DNA of 43,240 nucleotides from Paraphysomonas bandaiensis (Eukaryota > Chrysophyceae). Shown piece after piece: positions 33,677 through 43,240 of this stretch. The translations under genes were made by a program, and so were the position numbers. Under the pieces are notes generated by a model. It saw only the letters and a list, made by a program, of their open reading frames with translations. It had not been told where the DNA came from and searched no databases. Positions within the stretch are counted from its first letter, which is position 1, and each line of letters begins with the position of its first letter. The DNA is taken from contig CBFFRP010000252.1 in NCBI GenBank assembly GCA_965644295.1, positions 1 through 43,240 on the forward strand, written 5' to 3'.

Positions 33677-34974
33677 CTATATACGTGTAACATCACCATC
33701 ATCATCCGCTTCGCTGCTAACACGGAAATACTTAATACTATCTGCGTCAGTTTTTCTTGTAAGTGCTATATTTCCGAACTCTACTGCTGATTTAGTCCGG
33801 CAACTGTCAATACTTTGATGGTCATGATCAGTCTGACTACGGAGGACAATGATAATACAAATTCCTAAAATTACGAGCGCTGCGCCTGCCATGGTCAGAG
33901 CATCAACAGTATCAGCAGTAAAAAACTCCTGCCATATTAAGCCGAATATCACGTCTGATGTACGCACACCATTTGCGCGAGCAGCTTTTTCTCTCTGTAG
34001 ACCTACATATAAAGTATCCGGTCATTAGTATATATTACTCAACGCTTAACACATGCGCATATATTCAATGTAGACATAAGGAAGTAACGAACCGTATGTT
34101 AAGCTAGCTTGGCTAATGGTTCCAATTACAGCCGTTCCAGCAATCATGGACCAGGTATGGGACGACAAGTCCAGTTTTAATGTTTGACCACTGATCAAAA
34201 GGCAAGGTCCTAGGTACAAAAACTCATTACAACGACACAGGAAACGAATAATAAACTCCATCAATCCATGCATGCACACACCTGAAAGAATAAGCTGCGA
34301 AACACTTTGTGCCAGAGTCACCTGTGGCCATGGAGTCTTAACAGATGTACCTAGCGCTCGCACCGTAGTGTATGCTCCCGCAGCAAACAGCGCTGCCAGA
34401 AGTCCACATACAACACCCATAACTTTTACTGGTTCACTCTCTGACACGGAATGGGAACCATATACCCATTTTTGTATAATTGGTGGCTGGGCAACAAGAA
34501 CGATGCCAAGTAATGACACAATTGTAGCGACGACTTCAGGGAGTAGCCACGGTTCACCCAGAAAAAAATATGCAAAAAGGGCACTGAATATTAGGCTCTG
34601 GCGATCAAGTATCAGAGCATATCCAACCGGCAAGGCATCAACCGCCAAAACAATAAATGCTAGACCAATGTAAGCCAATACACTTGTGAGAACGAGAATT
34701 TGGTTGCTGCGGTCATTGGATCCAAACAGATTGACACTGTGTCCTTGTAAATGCTGCCGATAGATAAAAGAAAGAGCAAATACTAGTTGACAACATCCAC
34801 GAATAAATAGCAGTTGAAATGTACTATGAAAATGTACTACAAGTAGAGATTAGTGGGAAGAAGTATATGAAATGTTGAGCACTTACAGTCATCTGCTAAT
34901 ATCTTTATCATTAAATTTTGAACCGAAAATCCCAGACCACTGAGGAAGATCATAAGCAAAGGGATCATTGGCAT
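33677..34974 (-). CDS. EamA/DMT-superfamily membrane transporter (SLC35-like)
   Basis: Four exons (34974-34887, 34836-34282, 34209-34093, 34002-33677) join in phase to 361 residues. About ten hydrophobic helices are visible, beginning MPMIPLLMIFLSGLGF and ending with LTMAGAALVILGICIIIVL. The segment DRQSLIFSALFAYFFLGEP is the usual helix 3-4 signature of EamA-type drug/metabolite transporters, and a second EamA-like repeat follows (QREKAARANGVRTSDVIFGLIWQEFF). Relatives move nucleotide sugars or other small metabolites across Golgi, plastid or plasma membranes; the substrate cannot be told. The hydrophilic C-terminal tail of about 50 residues is probably cytosolic. It is divergently arranged with the SAPS gene. 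Confidence 0.9.
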
Positions 34975-35420
34975 GGTGTTTTAAGGAATTAAACGAGGTA
35001 ACTCAGTAGCATTATCCAGCCTGTTGTCTTATGAGTGTTATGTGGACACTGCAGAGGCTCAATGCATCATACCGTTACTGGACACACGCTACACACGAGG
35101 CGTCCTTGTGACAGTATTCCACGGTATTGTGCTGTATACACCAGTAAAGTACAGCAGTGTGATGTTGTACTGTGTATAGATACAGCAGTACACAGTACGA
35201 TAGTATGATACACTGTAAAGTATGAGTCGAGTCGTGCGTATACTACTGTATACTATACTCTTGTCGTGTAGTGGTGCTGCTGTGTAGCGTATACGGTATA
35301 CCGCATAGTTGTACAGGAGTATCATCACACAGCAGTATCATGCTATGCATACTCTAGATACAACTCACAGGCAGATACCCACACTCTCATCCACACTCTC
35401 ATCCAGAATAAAGAAATAAC
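34975..35420. other. Divergent intergenic promoter region
   Basis: A head-to-head spacer of about 450 bp, dense in GTAC/TATAC words. ACAGCAGT occurs three times (35151, 35182 and 35329), more than in any other spacer. No gene is supported. Confidence 0.6.
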
Positions 35421-37883
35421 ATGCCGTTATTTTCTTCCCTGGGACAGGGAGATATCTGGTCCATCAATGGAATCAATTTTTCAAGGTCAGTACAGTAAAG
35501 TATCGTTCTATGTCCTCTTAAGATATTCATACTATACATATGGATGGATATAACAGCCCAGTCAATGATATCCTAGATAAAGAATTCTATACTCTAGAAG
35601 AACTTTTACAGGAAGATGAACTCTTTGAGGAAGTGAAATCTGGCAACGGGCGTGTCATTGAATTGTAATGCTCTCATATGATATGACTGATGCTACTATT
35701 GACCATGCTTTTGTATATAGCCTTACAACAGAGGAAGCCATTGATAAGTTAGTTGGATATATTATAACTCCCGCTGATGAAGATGCTAGTGACATTAGAA
35801 AGTATAAGTAAGCGCGTATTTTAGAATGGATTATGTCTGTGACTATTATGCTCTTACACACAGATATCCGTTTGCGAGCTGTGAAGTGTTTTGTTGTGAG
35901 GTACCCAATATCTTAGAGACTTTGGTGAATGGATATGAGGGGAAATATTTTGACCGATTGTTTTCTATTCTTACGTTAGATTCTCCGCTCGATCATTTTC
36001 TTGCAGGATACTTTGAGAAAATTCTTGCGATACTTTTTCGTCGAATGACAGAGCCTGTCATGACTTACCTCAATAGGGGTGGAATGGCCCTGCTTCACAA
36101 GTTTTTGGTACATATAGATAATTATTCTGTGATGCAGATTGTACAACGTTTGATGTTGCCCCACATTCCATTCTCGAATGAAGACATTGAGTCCATGAAA
36201 GCGGAAGAGCGTATATCCTTTCAATGCAACTGGCCCTACCAGAAAGATACATGTAATATGCTTTTCGAAAGAATGTTGGACAAACATTCGCCCGATATTC
36301 CCTCTCATATATCCGATCTGCTCATCACTGTTTTACAGCTATCTCCGCATGAATCTTCATTTCTAACGAACCTATGCGATTCTAAACATATACCTGAGTT
36401 GTTGTCCTATGCTGCAATGGTGTATTCCCAGCCAATGGCTCTTACTGACCCACCTACTGTGGAGCTTAGTATCAGCCTTGGTTCCATTTGTGTGCTTGAA
36501 TCTCTGATCTCGAGGCTGTGTGAAGTATTGAGTCCCTTCGAGTTTGATGATGCCCAGCATGGAGATGAGGCTGCTAATACGGCTGGGCGGGTCTCTGTAG
36601 CCATCGCAGAGAGCGTTGAGAAATTGAGCTGCGCCTTAATCCAAGTGGTACCTCGGATTTCCGACCAGCTTAGGGCTTACTGTACTGGGAATTGTCCCAC
36701 TTCTTCCGCTCTGTGTGGGAACTTTGATGCCCAGTGTAACCAAACCTTCTGCCGCCTTGGCCCGAGGGGTCTTAACCTAGTGAAACTGGTGGAAGCGATG
36801 GTGAGACTAGCCAATGACGACTTGGATGACGCTCTTTGCAATTCGGGAGCCTTTTTTGCATGCATTGACCTCATGTTTTCATATCCCCTGAACTCCCTTC
36901 TGCATCTGTCCGTACAACGTATAGTACTCATTCTCATCGAAGGCGGTGCTTCTGATCGGTACGCCTACCACTACTGTATCCATGAATGCATTCGTGACAT
37001 TAATAATATTTTTCAGTACTCTTAAGCACCTATTTGCTGACTGTGGACTGCTAGAGCGTGTGATGAAGGTTGTTGGACAGGAGGCTGGTGCTACATCTAG
37101 CAGTGACGCTACAACAAGACAACTTATCGCTGGGAGCAGACGTCCAATAGTGGGGCATGTCATAACAATTGCACAGGTAGTGCAGTCGATTGGCGGTGTC
37201 TACCTACTTTGTATAACTATTGCCGGTGTAGACTCTATGTGCTGCGTTGCGGACTGAGGACAATAGCGTTCTGGTGATGTCAGGGGAGAATGATGCAGAA
37301 AACAACTGGAAAACAGCTCCAAACATTATGTGAGTTTCCCAGAATGAATGTCGAGTATGTGTGCATATAACTGGTAGCCAGTCAGGATAATGAGAAAATT
37401 CCCTCTTGTGCTTCTTCACTTCGACGTGTGATAGAGGAATGTGACCTGGCCCAAGAGTGGGATACTTTTGAAAGTAGGGAGTTGCACATGCTTATTGAGA
37501 AGCAGACAGGAGTCGCCGCAGTAGATGTGACACCTGTAAGTTTTTTATGCCTAGTTACATTGACTGCACCCTTATTGTGGATAATACAGGAGTCCAGCCC
37601 CAAGTCCGAACCCGCTTCTCATGTAGATGGTGCTTTAGAATCCCTTTCTCTGAGCGATCGATCAGCTTGGGAGAGTATTAAGGAGGATGGGATCAATGCA
37701 TCTGCTCGTGATAGCGATGCCAAGGATCATGACATAAACTTGAATGATGATGATACCCCCCACGCAGCAATCAGTCGCTCCTTATCATCCTGTGATAATA
37801 GTGATGATGATAACGACATGGAGAATATAGAAGCCAGCGAGATCGGAGAACTGTGCAGTCCGTTGGAAAATACGGACTTGTGA
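35421..37883 (+). CDS. SAPS-domain protein (PP6/Sit4 phosphatase regulatory subunit)
   Basis: Eight exons (35421-35485, 35557-35664, 35721-35807, 35864-36958, 37017-37176, 37232-37329, 37382-37535, 37590-37883) keep phase and give 686 residues. The SAPS domain starts with ILDKEFYTLEELLQEDELFE and continues over about 480 helical-repeat residues. Family landmarks include YPFASCEVFCCEVPNILE, LDSPLDHFLAGYFEKIL and LKHLFADCGLLERVM. The C-terminal 120 residues are acidic, serine-rich and probably disordered, with a short SLSLSDRSAWESI segment. SAPS proteins bind the PP6 (yeast Sit4) catalytic subunit and direct it to substrates in cell-cycle and stress pathways. The family assignment is strong; which isoform cannot be told. 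Confidence 0.95.
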
Positions 37884-38775
37884 TAATACTTTGTCCTTTG
37901 ACACGGGTTTTTCAGCCTTGGGGTCCACAACGATCGCTGCACCTTTTAATACCGACTTTTATTCAAGTGGTTAGGCTGAAGTATATGTAGATTCTTCGAC
38001 TAGTGCTTTGGATTTTATCCCAACACCCTCCGGTTGGTCACTTACTCCGTAATGTCTACTACACATGCCGCCCACTTCATATATTTTTGGAGCAGATAAT
38101 ACTTTTGATCCTTTTGGAAATGTATCTGCTATGGATACCTTTGTGGTTTCAATTAACGAAGATGTCAAGACAAGGATCTGTGTCAAACGTAGTATAGATA
38201 TTCTGGTGTTGTACAATATTAAATGTACCCATGATCAAAGTTCCATGTGCGTATTTGCAATGAAATTATGTTATACACTATACCTTGGGATCCACATTTC
38301 CTCGAGAATGTTCCCGTTCGGCGATCAAATAATTCATTATCATTTCACTAATGCAAATGTTTTCATTCGTTACTTTTGAGTGTTATATATTGCGAAAAAT
38401 CGGATAGTGAATTAATCCGGAGCAGATTTATCGTATGCACTTACTAATCACCAGTGAATCATAGATAAGTGACGCTAAATGCCCTTACGTGTCTCAATTG
38501 CTCCTGAAAATCAGTCACATTTAAGCATTTACCAGATTCGCTGACAACAACTAGGCTCAATGCAGCCTGAAACTATCACATTTCGAGCCCCAAACTCGTC
38601 GTCATTCAACAACTTTCTTATATTATTAAAGGTTGTATATTCTTCAGCTATAACTACGAGTCAGATTGAGGAAAATAGCTACATATCCAAAAGAGATGCG
38701 CCATCAGGTTGCACTGACATGCTGCAAACCGTCATTCACGCTACCCCAATAGATATATTCTGTAGTAGCTTACAT
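37884..38775. other. Convergent intergenic region including 3' UTR of the selenoprotein candidate
   Basis: About 890 bp between the SAPS stop codon and the stop of the FrnE-like gene. The right part must hold the 3' UTR of the latter, where a SECIS element is expected. No fully canonical SECIS was found by eye. Open frames here have no recognisable product. Confidence 0.6.
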
Positions 38776-39667
38776 TTATGCATCCTCACACGACTCAAGA
38801 AGGACTTCAGCAATTACTTCTGGTGGCTATACAAGACGTACTATAATATCAGCAATCATGTCATGGAAATTACGTACACAGTACCTGTGCTCCAGAAAAT
38901 GCCGTGGGTCTCCCGTTGCAATTCTCAATGATGAAGTAGGGCACACCTGACACACGCATTGAGTGTTTTGCTTGCCGATCGGCATCTATCACTTCCTGTC
39001 GATACATATCCTTGTTTCCTAGCACAGTACCAACATCCTCGCTGCTGAGGCCTACTTCGGTTGCTACAGCTTCGAGCTCGTCCCTCTTCGAAAGGTCCTT
39101 CGCCTCTTCGAAGTATGCATGAAACATTTTCTGCATCAGTGCATCACTCTTTTGTGGATTCTCGCGATTGCACCATTCAACCAATCGATGACAGTCCACG
39201 GTATTAATGAAGCGACGCCCCTTGTTAAATTGAATACCAACTTTCGCGCCAGCAACATCCAGGGGGTTGTTTGGGCGCTCAAATCGCTCAATAGCCTCTC
39301 TGCCGTATTTGGCGACGAGATGTTCTCGCAGATCCTCTCCCTACAACATGCACTGAGACAGCGAACCATATCCCTGATGTATTTCATACTTCAGGAGGGG
39401 TGTTCATATCTAAGAAGAAAGGCATCCATTTGACGTTAATCGGAACGCCAGAGTCCTTCGAAGCACGCTCCAAGTTTCTGACGCCGACAAAGCACCAGGG
39501 TCATACAACCTACTCAATGTAATGATATATATATACATATATACAGTTCAGCAGTACATATATATATATATATATACAGATGATACTATACTACAATACA
39601 TGCATCAGACACAACACCGATACTGCTAACTCACATCTGATATAATCTTCACAGAGACTGGTTTCAT
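38776..39667 (-). CDS. FrnE/DsbA-like thioredoxin-fold oxidoreductase, predicted selenoprotein (UPWC)
   Basis: Four exons (39667-39635, 39509-39390, 39340-38885, 38826-38776) join in phase to 219 residues, the usual FrnE length. Exon 1 encodes MKPVSVKIISD, and exon 2 continues V-V-[UGA]-P-W-C-F-V-G. In relatives this reads D-V-V-C-P-W-C, so the UGA at 39503-39501 replaces the first catalytic cysteine. It is the only in-frame stop. All splice borders are GT-AG, and the rest is intact: FNKGRRFINTVDCHRLVEW, HAYFEEAKDL, VSGVPYFII with its cis-proline, and FSGAQPPEV. UGA decoded as selenocysteine is the best explanation, because selenocysteine typically occupies this attacking position in thioredoxin folds. 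The enzyme would exchange disulfides or reduce a small thiol substrate. Less likely alternatives: a sequencing error or a fresh nonsense mutation. Confidence 0.88.
39501..39503 (-). other. Candidate selenocysteine codon (UGA)
   Basis: TGA on the minus strand at residue 14 of the FrnE-like protein, directly before P-W-C. The frame is open on both sides and conserved with the family. Confidence 0.8.
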
Positions 39668-39710
39668 TCTTAAGGTTCAAAGGTTGATTTCTTTGATCTT
39701 CTATAGTTAA

Positions 39711-40700
39711 ATGGAGTTATTGTGAGTGTTGCAATGTATGGATAGTTATGTATGGACATATACATACATTCATACCTCACACCGCAATAGGAATTTCCTC
39801 ATAGGAATTCCTACAGCAGTATATGCATCATAGCAACTGTACAGCTGGACACTGTTCTATAGAACACACACTTAGCGAATCAAATATCTTGGATTTTGGA
39901 GAAGTTACAGAGAAAGTATTCTGTATTCTGGAAAATCATTTCGTCCAAAACCCAGGGTTTTGGTCTTTGCTCAATATCTTTTTTTGTGCACAGAGATTGT
40001 GGCTGCTTTCTCATAATGATAACCATCTCAATACTCTCTTAGTTAGAAGAACGAAAGGATGTGCTAAAGGAGAGGTGAAGGAGGACGACTCAACAGATAT
40101 CTGAAGTGAGGGAGGAGCTGAATTCTCAGCAGATGTCTCAGAGTTATACACTCTCCGTTAGAGCCACTCAAGAGGCTTGTTCACTGCTTATTCGATGTGG
40201 AGAATGCCCCTCTTCTTTTGATCGGACTGGTGTGGAGAAGCCATTGAATGGTAAGTTATTATAAACTATATATCCAGTGGTCCCAGTGAATCGGTGAAAT
40301 AAAGGGAATTTAGTACGCATAAAAGCTAGAGGGGAAGTTATCCTGGGATTATAACGTGAGTTTCAGTGAGAGGATAGCAGAGTGATGATTCCCGTAATGA
40401 GGCTAATACAAGCACCACCAACCCGATAATAGAATCTCTCCAGTACTTATTTCTTATAATACCATGGAATGGGGTGAGCCAGCACCTGCTATAGGTGCCG
40501 ACAATGCTGACTTTGAATTAGTCGCAATCAGTGTTAGTCGAATGGAACTAAACAACACTGTTGTTATTTCCTCTACATTCATTGATTTACTTTTACATCA
40601 TTTAATGTCATTATATACTTCATTTCTTAGCTACACAGCAAGATATATTGCAGTGAAAATGACGATTTTGACTGTTTCTATTTTCTGTCACAGGACGTAG
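39711..40700 (+). CDS. Poorly resolved small multi-exon gene, possibly damaged
   Basis: An ATG at 39711 followed by a GT donor can join at an acceptor near 39833 to an open frame reading MELFNCTAGHCSIEHTLSES and then FGEVTEKVFCILENHF. Beyond about 39945 the splicing is unclear. One frame reads as a coiled coil (LEERKDVLKER, then after an in-frame TGA RRTTQQISEVREELNSQQM) to a good GTAAG donor near 40251. Further exons might exist near 40315-40700, including an ATG at 40464 reading MEWGEPAPAIGADNADFELV. The ATG is only 43 bp from that of the divergent selenoprotein gene. I do not recognise the product, and the boundaries given are approximate. Confidence 0.4.
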
Positions 40701-41386
40701 TATTTTAGCATCCCACCACTACAACAGCTAAATAAACCAAGGATGCATATCAATTAATTATCAATTAATTGACTCAGGTTGTAGCCAATTATAATTGCAA
40801 TTATTACTTGTTGTCTCAATTTTAATATTTAAATTATTGCAGTTAATAGACATGGCATTCTTTTTCAATTACTTGTGCTGGAAATCGAAGATAGCATCTA
40901 TTCTTGATTAAAACTTTGATGTTAACTGTTACAATCAAAATCGAGCGTTAAAAGTGAGCAATGAGAAGCTACTTCTGGTAAACTATAGGACAGCAATTCT
41001 TGTACGAAATAAGTTCATGAGTGGTTGTTATAATTAACCCAAAAGAATGACTCTGCTTACTCTAATTTCTACACATGTCCATAAGAATGTATTATGAACT
41101 TCGAAGACGACTAACATACATAATAGAACGGGCACTATACGCTATACGTGGTCTTCATCTGTAATAAACGTATGATATTAATGTGATACAAATTTCACAA
41201 TGTCACTTGCCGTTAAGGCAATATAAAATGTACCTGACAATAAATCCGCTTTGATATATATATCACTTTGGGAACTTCCTGTATCACTACAATGCATAAG
41301 GCACTCCCCAAGAGAGATTTTATTGGCATCCAACGAACCCAGTCTAGGCTACACAGAATGGCACAGAAAATGTTAAATTTCAACAG
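40701..41386. other. Intergenic region with dispersed repeat copy
   Basis: No gene is supported. It holds the second copy of the dispersed repeat (40751-40860) and AT-rich sequence. Confidence 0.6.
40751..40860 (+). repeat. Dispersed repeat, copy 2
   Basis: TCAATTAATTATCAATTAAT followed by AGGTTGTAGCC and ATAATTGCAATTATTACTTG parallels 12483-12600 in the same orientation, with scattered differences. It is likely an old transposon fragment; the family is unknown. Confidence 0.55.
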
Positions 41387-42533
41387 CTAGCAATGTGTGT
41401 AGATCAGGAATACAGCCGTAGCTATATCTCCAGCTAACATACATTTCCTCAATACGAGACTATGCATTCCGGTAACACAATATCTCACCTCATACATACT
41501 ACTTTGTCTTCCATCCGAGGAGACAGAACTGTAGACACTTGACTGTAAGGCGTACCGCCCGTTGTGTACACATAGTACCCTTTTGTTGTGATGACTACCC
41601 TTTTTCATTAAAAGCATCAGCGCAATCGAAGATACGCCACGTGGTAAAAACTCCGCCAAAGTAAACCACAAGGAGCCATAATGAGGAAAATAATACTGCA
41701 GTTCAACCCATTGTTAAAAAGTACAATAAATATCAGACACTGTAAATAATTTACTGATGTGTCACAGGTTTTACTTACACTAGAGATATCAAAAGAAGAT
41801 TTGAGTGAACATATTTGCAATACACATATCAAAAGTCGCAGCAACGATGCTAGACTTGTTATGCCTAACGTCACTGTAAGCCTTACTAGTATACTCCTCA
41901 ACATAGTCACCCCGCTTGTGGCTGCATGGTTTTGCAGTCTGTAGACAGAAAATTACTTCAAAGAAAGTAAGCTACATAGTTGATTCACCGAATTATAAGT
42001 TTGGCACCAAATATAGACAGCCCAGTGCTGTATATGAGGCTCTGTAGAATTTCTTCCACAACAAAAGCCACGAATAAATTACTATGAAAGAATTGTGATA
42101 GAGAAGGGGATGTAAGACATGCGACAAAGGAATAAGCTTGAATCGTCGCAACAACTAAATTTACTAATAGCAAACCATTTTTGCTGTAAGCTAGAGACGA
42201 TACTGGGCCCAACTGAAGCACACAGGACCACATGTAACAAACACTACTCAAACTTGCAAAAAAAAATGCCCCACCCAATATATGAAATGCATAAGCGACA
42301 CGAGACTCATACTCATCATTTACAGAGAAAAGAATATATCTAGGTAACTCACATATTGCCATTAGAGATATTCCAATGAAAAAATATTTTGAGATGATAT
42401 GTTCAGTAGCCCGAAGTCCTCTAATGCCCATGACAAACACAGTCACGAACACTACAACTCCACAATAACCGGTAATGTAATACTCATTCTTTCTAGGACC
42501 AGTTTCGCCATAGTAAATATCATCATTGGCCAT
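41387..42533 (-). CDS. THH1/TOM1/TOM3-like seven-helix membrane protein
   Basis: Three exons (42533-41989, 41938-41779, 41695-41387) join in phase to about 337 residues. The helices are clear: ITGYCGVVVFVTVFVMGI, YFFIGISLMAICELPRYILF, AYAFHILGGAFFFASLSSVC, GLLLVNLVVATIQAYSFV and later ones encoded by exon 2. Exon 3 gives FTLAEFLPRGVSSIALMLLM, which matches the last-helix pattern of the THH1/TOM1/TOM3 family (YYxxxEixPxxxxLxxL). Plant members are tonoplast or plasma-membrane seven-helix proteins, some used as host factors by tobamoviruses. The physiological role here is unknown. The end is less certain: a GTGAGA donor inside exon 3 could cut it shorter and add an unseen exon. Confidence 0.78.
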
Positions 42534-43125
42534 ATTAACACTGCCTTTGACAACTACATCCAGTTGAAAGCTTGAAAGACAGAGATATCTACATAGATAT
42601 AACTAATCACTCTGCAGGCTACTGCGGGCAGACACTTCCACTATGACTTACTCTGCGACTAGTATGACTGCCACTAAATGCACTGCGAGTGAAAGAATGT
42701 GGTTTTACATTCCAGCTCTGTGTGCGTGGACATATGGAACTGATATCTATAATATCTACACCATCAAATTACCTTGTAATGTATCATGTATGTATGTATG
42801 TATCATGTATGTATGTATGTATGTATGTATGTATGTATGTATGTATGTATGTATGTATGTATGTATGTATGTATGTATGTATGTATGTATGTATGTATGT
42901 ATGTATGTATGTATGTATGTATGTATGTATGTATGTATGTATGTATGTATGTATGTATGTATGTATGTATGTATGTATGTATGTATGTATGTATGTATGT
43001 ATGTATGTATGTATGTATGTATGTATATATATGTATGTATTCCACAGTATTATCTCTACCCCACTTTAGGTCACCACTCATCTTCTAGGTCTGCATGTAC
43101 ACAGCTGAGAACGTCCACATGAATC
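42534..43125. other. Divergent spacer with large microsatellite
   Basis: Most of this spacer is the microsatellite at 42783-43040. Open frames here are repeat translations. The sequence just left of 42783 probably belongs to the 5' region of the THH1-like gene. Confidence 0.6.
42783..43040. repeat. TATG tetranucleotide microsatellite, nearly perfect
   Basis: About 55 uninterrupted GTAT/TATG units from about 42804 to 43024, with imperfect edges. It is purer than the copy at 10592-10858. Confidence 0.97.
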
Positions 43126-43240
43126 ATGAGCAGATATGGTGGAATTGCATCCTTTCAATTAAATAAGATTGAACTATTCTCCATGTTCACTTCCCATGAA
43201 CTTGTCCATTTCACACGAATCAATAATGAGTTCATTCGTG
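43126..43240 (+). CDS. Possible N-terminus of a gene entering from the right edge
   Basis: An ATG at 43126 opens a frame (MSRYGGIASFQLNKIELFSM and on) that stays open for 38 codons to the window end. No family is recognisable from so short a piece. Its plus orientation continues the strand alternation of the region. It could be a chance frame. Confidence 0.35.
   Translation, partial: MSRYGGIASFQLNKIELFSMFTSHELVHFTRINNEFIR

Noticed and set aside
38703-38735. AUGAC...UGAU hairpin as a SECIS element
   Set aside because: The helix between the core and the loop is only about 7-8 bp and the apical AA (or CC) is missing, so it cannot be called canonical.
38560-38931. Plus-strand frame of 123 codons
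   Set aside because: It overlaps the last exon and 3' flank of the selenoprotein candidate on the other strand and shows no domain.
42643-43122. Open frames over the right-hand microsatellite
   Set aside because: Same repeat artefact as above.
9616-43240. tRNA, rRNA and CRISPR arrays
   Set aside because: I looked for cloverleaf-like T-arm sequences and regular spaced repeats and saw none that could be supported; a tRNAscan run would be decisive.
1-43240. Reassignment of UGA to an amino acid throughout the genome
   Set aside because: The GT17, 1094-residue and SAPS genes all end naturally at TGA at the expected family or model end, so UGA is a normal stop here and the two in-frame cases need special explanations.

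Overview
The window is AT-rich nuclear DNA of an intron-rich microbial eukaryote. Introns are mostly 40-100 bp with GT-AG borders and exons can be as short as 31 nt. The gene set fits a stramenopile-like protist or alga: an EDR2-type PH-START-DUF1336 protein, a THH1/TOM1-type seven-helix protein, a surface protein on a P/S/T-rich stalk, a BRCT-containing family X DNA polymerase, and a selenoprotein candidate. This placement is inference; no rRNA or organelle marker is present.

Positions 1-9615 hold a nearly complete Ty3/gypsy-type LTR retrotransposon on the minus strand. Its outer LTR is cut by the window start. The 214 LTR bases visible in both copies are identical, so the insertion is young. 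The first ORF (4851-8921) carries a Cys8 zinc-finger-like region, a variant zinc knuckle and a retropepsin-like region. The second (270-4835) carries reverse transcriptase, RNase H, a SET methyltransferase-like domain and integrase. The two ORFs share one frame and are separated by a single UGA.

Positions 9616-10975 are repeat-rich. After that, twelve host genes alternate strictly in strand, with a probable thirteenth entering at the right edge. In order: GT17 glycosyltransferase (+), EDR2-like lipid-binding protein (-), DNA polymerase lambda-like (+), stalked type I membrane protein (-), citramalyl-CoA-lyase-like enzyme (+), MEAK7-like TLDc protein (-), an unrecognised 1094-residue coiled-coil protein (+), an EamA/DMT transporter (-), a SAPS-domain PP6 regulatory subunit (+), a FrnE/DsbA-like protein (-), a poorly resolved small gene (+), a THH1-like membrane protein (-), and a partial start (+). 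I rebuilt the multi-exon models by hand; for the well-supported ones every junction keeps phase.

The most notable host finding is the FrnE/DsbA-like gene at 38776-39667. Its only in-frame stop is a UGA exactly where the first catalytic cysteine of CPWC should be, giving a predicted U-P-W-C selenoprotein. A convincing SECIS element was not found by eye. An 847-bp hAT-type transposon relic with an 8-bp target duplication lies at 13111-13957. Two large CATA/TATG microsatellites sit at 10592-10858 and 42783-43040.
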